NCBI GenBank assembly: GCA_035258565.1
Contig: DATFXF010000066.1
Coordinates: 1-15,559 of the forward strand
Length of the DNA: 15,559 nt
Direction of reading: 5' to 3'
DNA from: DATFXF01 sp035258565
Lineage (GTDB): Bacteria; Acidobacteriota; Terriglobia; Acidiferrales; UBA7541
This document shows, piece after piece, positions 13,797-15,559 of the stretch (positions are counted from its first letter, which is position 1; each line of letters opens with the position of its first letter). The notes beneath the pieces were generated by a model that was not told where the DNA came from, searched no databases, and saw nothing but the letters and a program-made list of their open reading frames with translations. The translations under genes and the position numbers were made by a program.

Positions 13797-14725
13797 GACC
13801 CCTGCGCATCGGCTCGCGCGGCAGTATTCTGGCAAGGTGGCAGGCCGAAAGGATCCGCGACCTCTTGGCAGATGGAACCGATGCCCATCCCGAAATCATT
13901 TTCATCAAGACTTCTGGGGACCGGTTCGAGCAGGCCCAGATCCAGAAGATAGGCTTGAAGGGCGTCTTTATCAAAGAGTTGGAAGACGCGCTGCTTGAGG
14001 ATCGCATTGACCTGGCGGTGCACAGCATGAAGGATGTTCCCACCGCGATCCCAGCGGGGCTTGCCTTGCCAGCTGTTTGCCCGCGCGAGGATGTCCGCGA
14101 CTGCCTCATCTCAGCGTCTGGCGCCAAGCTCGCTGAGCTTCCGGCTGGGGCGCGCGTGGGCACCAGCAGCCTCCGCAGGCAGTCCCAATTGCGCCACTAC
14201 CGGCCCGATCTTGACCTGCGCGAGCTGCGCGGCAACGTGGATACCCGGCTGCGCAAACTCGAACAGGGTGAGTTCGATGCCATCGCTCTAGCCAAGGCAG
14301 GGCTTGATCGATTAGGTTGGAGCGCCCGGATGACCGAGGTACTCTCGACCGATATCAGCCTGCCCGCGGTGGGGCAGGGGGCTCTAGGGATCGAAGCCCG
14401 CGCCGGCGACGCCCAGGTGCTCCGCGTGCTCGAGCGGCTCGACCACGCGGAGACGCGCGCCGCAGTGACGGCCGAACGAGCACTCCTGGCGGAACTCGAG
14501 GGCGGCTGTCAGGTTCCCATCGGGGCCTGGGCGCGCAGGGAAGAAGGGGAACTGGTCCTCGAAGCGTGCGTTCTTTCGATGGACGGCGCCGAGTGCGTCC
14601 GGAAGCGGGCGGCTGGCGCCCTCGAGCGGCCTGAGGTGTTGGGCCGCGAATTGGCACGATCGCTCGTCGCGGCGGGAGCCGATCGCATTCTGAGGCTGGC
14701 GGGGAGGAACGTTGACAAGCACTGA
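13793..14725 (+). CDS. hemC: Hydroxymethylbilane synthase (porphobilinogen deaminase)
   Basis: A 310-residue cytoplasmic enzyme that joins four porphobilinogens into hydroxymethylbilane. Its N-terminal block reads IGSRGSILARWQAE (6-19). HSMKDVPT includes the catalytic D81. GTSSLRRQSQL (123-133) and ELRGNVDTRLRKL (144-156) bind the acidic chain. C239 in EGGCQVPIG is the attachment site of the dipyrromethane cofactor. All hallmarks are intact. Translation starts at a TTG (13793) that shares four bases with the hemA stop; GGGAAG lies five bases upstream. No better ATG or GTG is available without losing the first strand. It continues 14 bases into hemD. Confidence 0.95.
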   Translation: MRPLRIGSRGSILARWQAERIRDLLADGTDAHPEIIFIKTSGDRFEQAQIQKIGLKGVFIKELEDALLEDRIDLAVHSMKDVPTAIPAGLALPAVCPREDVRDCLISASGAKLAELPAGARVGTSSLRRQSQLRHYRPDLDLRELRGNVDTRLRKLEQGEFDAIALAKAGLDRLGWSARMTEVLSTDISLPAVGQGALGIEARAGDAQVLRVLERLDHAETRAAVTAERALLAELEGGCQVPIGAWARREEGELVLEACVLSMDGAECVRKRAAGALERPEVLGRELARSLVAAGADRILRLAGRNVDKH

Positions 14726-15536
14726 ACAAGCGCCGCTTCGGGGCAAGCGCATCGTCGTGACTCGTGCGGCTGGGCAGGCCGGAGAGTTTGTGCAGGAACT
14801 CGAACGCCTCGGGGCCGAGGTTCTGGCGCTGCCCACGGTAACCTTTGCTGATCCGCCGGACTTGGCGGGGCTCGATGGGGCCATCGGTCGACTCGAGAGG
14901 TTCGACTGGATCCTCTTCACCAGCCAGAACGCCGTGCGGTTCTTCGCCAAGCGGTGTCGCTTGCTCGGGAAAATGCCGCAGGTGGACGGCAAGATCTCCA
15001 CCGAAGCCCAGCTGCTGATCGCGGCGGTGGGGCCCGCGACCGCCGAGGCGGCCAGGAAGGAGGGTCTGCGCGTGGACTACGTGGCCAGCGAATATCGCGG
15101 CGAAGCGTTGACCGAGGAGCTGGCACCACAGATCACTGGGAAGCGTGTGCTTCTCCCGCGCAGCGACCTCGGTTCCCCGGGTTTGCCAGCGGTCCTGCGC
15201 ACGAGTGGCGCCGAAGTGGAAGATGTGATCGCCTATCAGACCAGCGGGCCAGACTCCTTCGATCAGGGCCTGGCCGAGACGATCTGCCGGGGCGAGGTGG
15301 ACGTGATCACGTTTTTCAGTCCTTCCGCCTTCGGCCACCTGGTCGAGGAGTTCGGCATGGAAACGCTGCGGCATATTGTTGGCCGCGTGGTCTTGGCGGT
15401 GATCGGCCCGACGACCGCCAGCGCCATCCGCGCGGCGGGCCTTCCCGTCGAAATCGAGGCCGACGAGGCGACCGCAGGTGCGCTCGTCGCCGCTATCACA
15501 CGGCATTTTGCTCAACGTCTCACATCAGGAGTCTAG
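14712..15536 (+). CDS. hemD: Uroporphyrinogen-III synthase
   Basis: A 274-residue enzyme that cyclises hydroxymethylbilane to uroporphyrinogen III with inversion of ring D. The family is poorly conserved, but the two-lobed pattern is present: KRIVVTRAAGQAGEFVQELERLGAEVLALPTV at the N-terminus, FDWILFTSQNAVRFF in lobe one, GKRVLLPRSDLG, then VDVITFFSPSAFGHLVE and AVIGPTTASAIRAAGLPVE near the end of lobe two. Position between hemC and the hemB start supports it. The start is TTG at 14712 with GGAGG four bases before; it overlaps hemC by 14 bases. Length is in the usual range of about 250-280. The C-terminal tail is short. Confidence 0.92.
   Translation: MTSTEQAPLRGKRIVVTRAAGQAGEFVQELERLGAEVLALPTVTFADPPDLAGLDGAIGRLERFDWILFTSQNAVRFFAKRCRLLGKMPQVDGKISTEAQLLIAAVGPATAEAARKEGLRVDYVASEYRGEALTEELAPQITGKRVLLPRSDLGSPGLPAVLRTSGAEVEDVIAYQTSGPDSFDQGLAETICRGEVDVITFFSPSAFGHLVEEFGMETLRHIVGRVVLAVIGPTTASAIRAAGLPVEIEADEATAGALVAAITRHFAQRLTSGV
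15527..15531 (+). promoter_or_regulatory. Ribosome-binding site for the downstream hemB-like gene
   Basis: AGGAG lies inside the last codons of hemD, seven bases before the ATG at 15539. This near-ideal Shine-Dalgarno signal supports a real gene start at the right edge. Confidence 0.6.
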
Positions 15537-15538
15537 TC

Positions 15539-15559
15539 ATGGCGTTTCCCACCCTGCGT
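15539..15559 (+). CDS. hemB: Probable start of porphobilinogen synthase (delta-aminolevulinate dehydratase), cut by the window edge
   Basis: Only seven codons are visible (MAFPTLR). They begin two bases after the hemD stop, with AGGAG at proper spacing. HemB proteins often begin with a short M-x-FP-x-x-R-x-R-R segment, which this matches. HemB is the one enzyme missing between HemA/HemL and HemC in the operon. The function rests on seven residues and on context, so it is a prediction. HemB would condense two aminolevulinates into porphobilinogen. Confidence 0.55.

Noticed and set aside
11772..13835. Long minus-strand open frame opposite hemX and hemA (687 codons)
   Set aside because: The composition is rich in His, Arg, Gln and Pro without domain character, and it lies opposite intact hemA and a hemX-like gene.
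14355..15515. Minus-strand open frame opposite hemC and hemD (386 codons)
   Set aside because: It is a shadow of two confirmed genes in other frames; no motif is seen.
1..15559. CRISPR arrays, insertion sequences, tRNA or rRNA genes, prophage or attachment sites
   Set aside because: I found no tandem spaced repeats, transposase-like frames, terminal repeats or tRNA-like cloverleaf signals.

Overview
This is a GC-rich, gene-dense bacterial chromosome segment with no sign of mobile DNA, CRISPR arrays or RNA genes. The gene content fits an aerobic or facultative diderm bacterium. My best guess from the gene families and their arrangement is Acidobacteriota, but this is an inference and no marker gene here proves it.

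Left part (1-3775, all minus strand). A TPR protein is followed by a stand-alone LON-N-domain protein, a MoxR/ChlI-like AAA+ ATPase and a vWA-domain protein with an intact MIDAS motif. The vWA gene runs off the left edge. The AAA+ and vWA genes are 8 bp apart and look like a two-gene chaperone/remodelling unit. The AAA+ gene has its own TATAAT box and an operator-like palindrome in its leader.

Middle part (3844-7364). An acyl-CoA thioesterase and an exported N-acyl-D-amino-acid deacylase-like amidohydrolase lie on the plus strand. The deacylase gene meets, stop codon on stop codon, an ECF sigma factor / membrane anti-sigma factor pair on the minus strand. The divergent TPR/thioesterase gap carries a perfect spaced inverted repeat.

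Right part (7456-15559). Two divergent haem operons face away from a 243-bp control region. To the left run hemE-hemN-hemG (HemY type), possibly continuing into the sigma/anti-sigma pair. To the right run a hemX/ccsA-like membrane protein, hemA, hemC, hemD and the first codons of a probable hemB. Together they cover glutamyl-tRNA to aminolevulinate precursor (HemA), porphobilinogen (HemB), hydroxymethylbilane (HemC), uroporphyrinogen III (HemD), coproporphyrinogen III (HemE), protoporphyrinogen IX (HemN) and protoporphyrin IX (HemG/HemY). HemL (GSA aminomutase) and HemH (ferrochelatase) are not in the window. Translation in the right-hand operon appears tightly coupled, with overlapping genes and TTG starts.

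Most of the window is ordinary core metabolism. The points most worth a second look are the AAA+/vWA unit, the inverted repeats at promoters, the metal-ligand substitution in the deacylase, and the pairing of an oxygen-independent with an oxygen-dependent enzyme in one haem operon.
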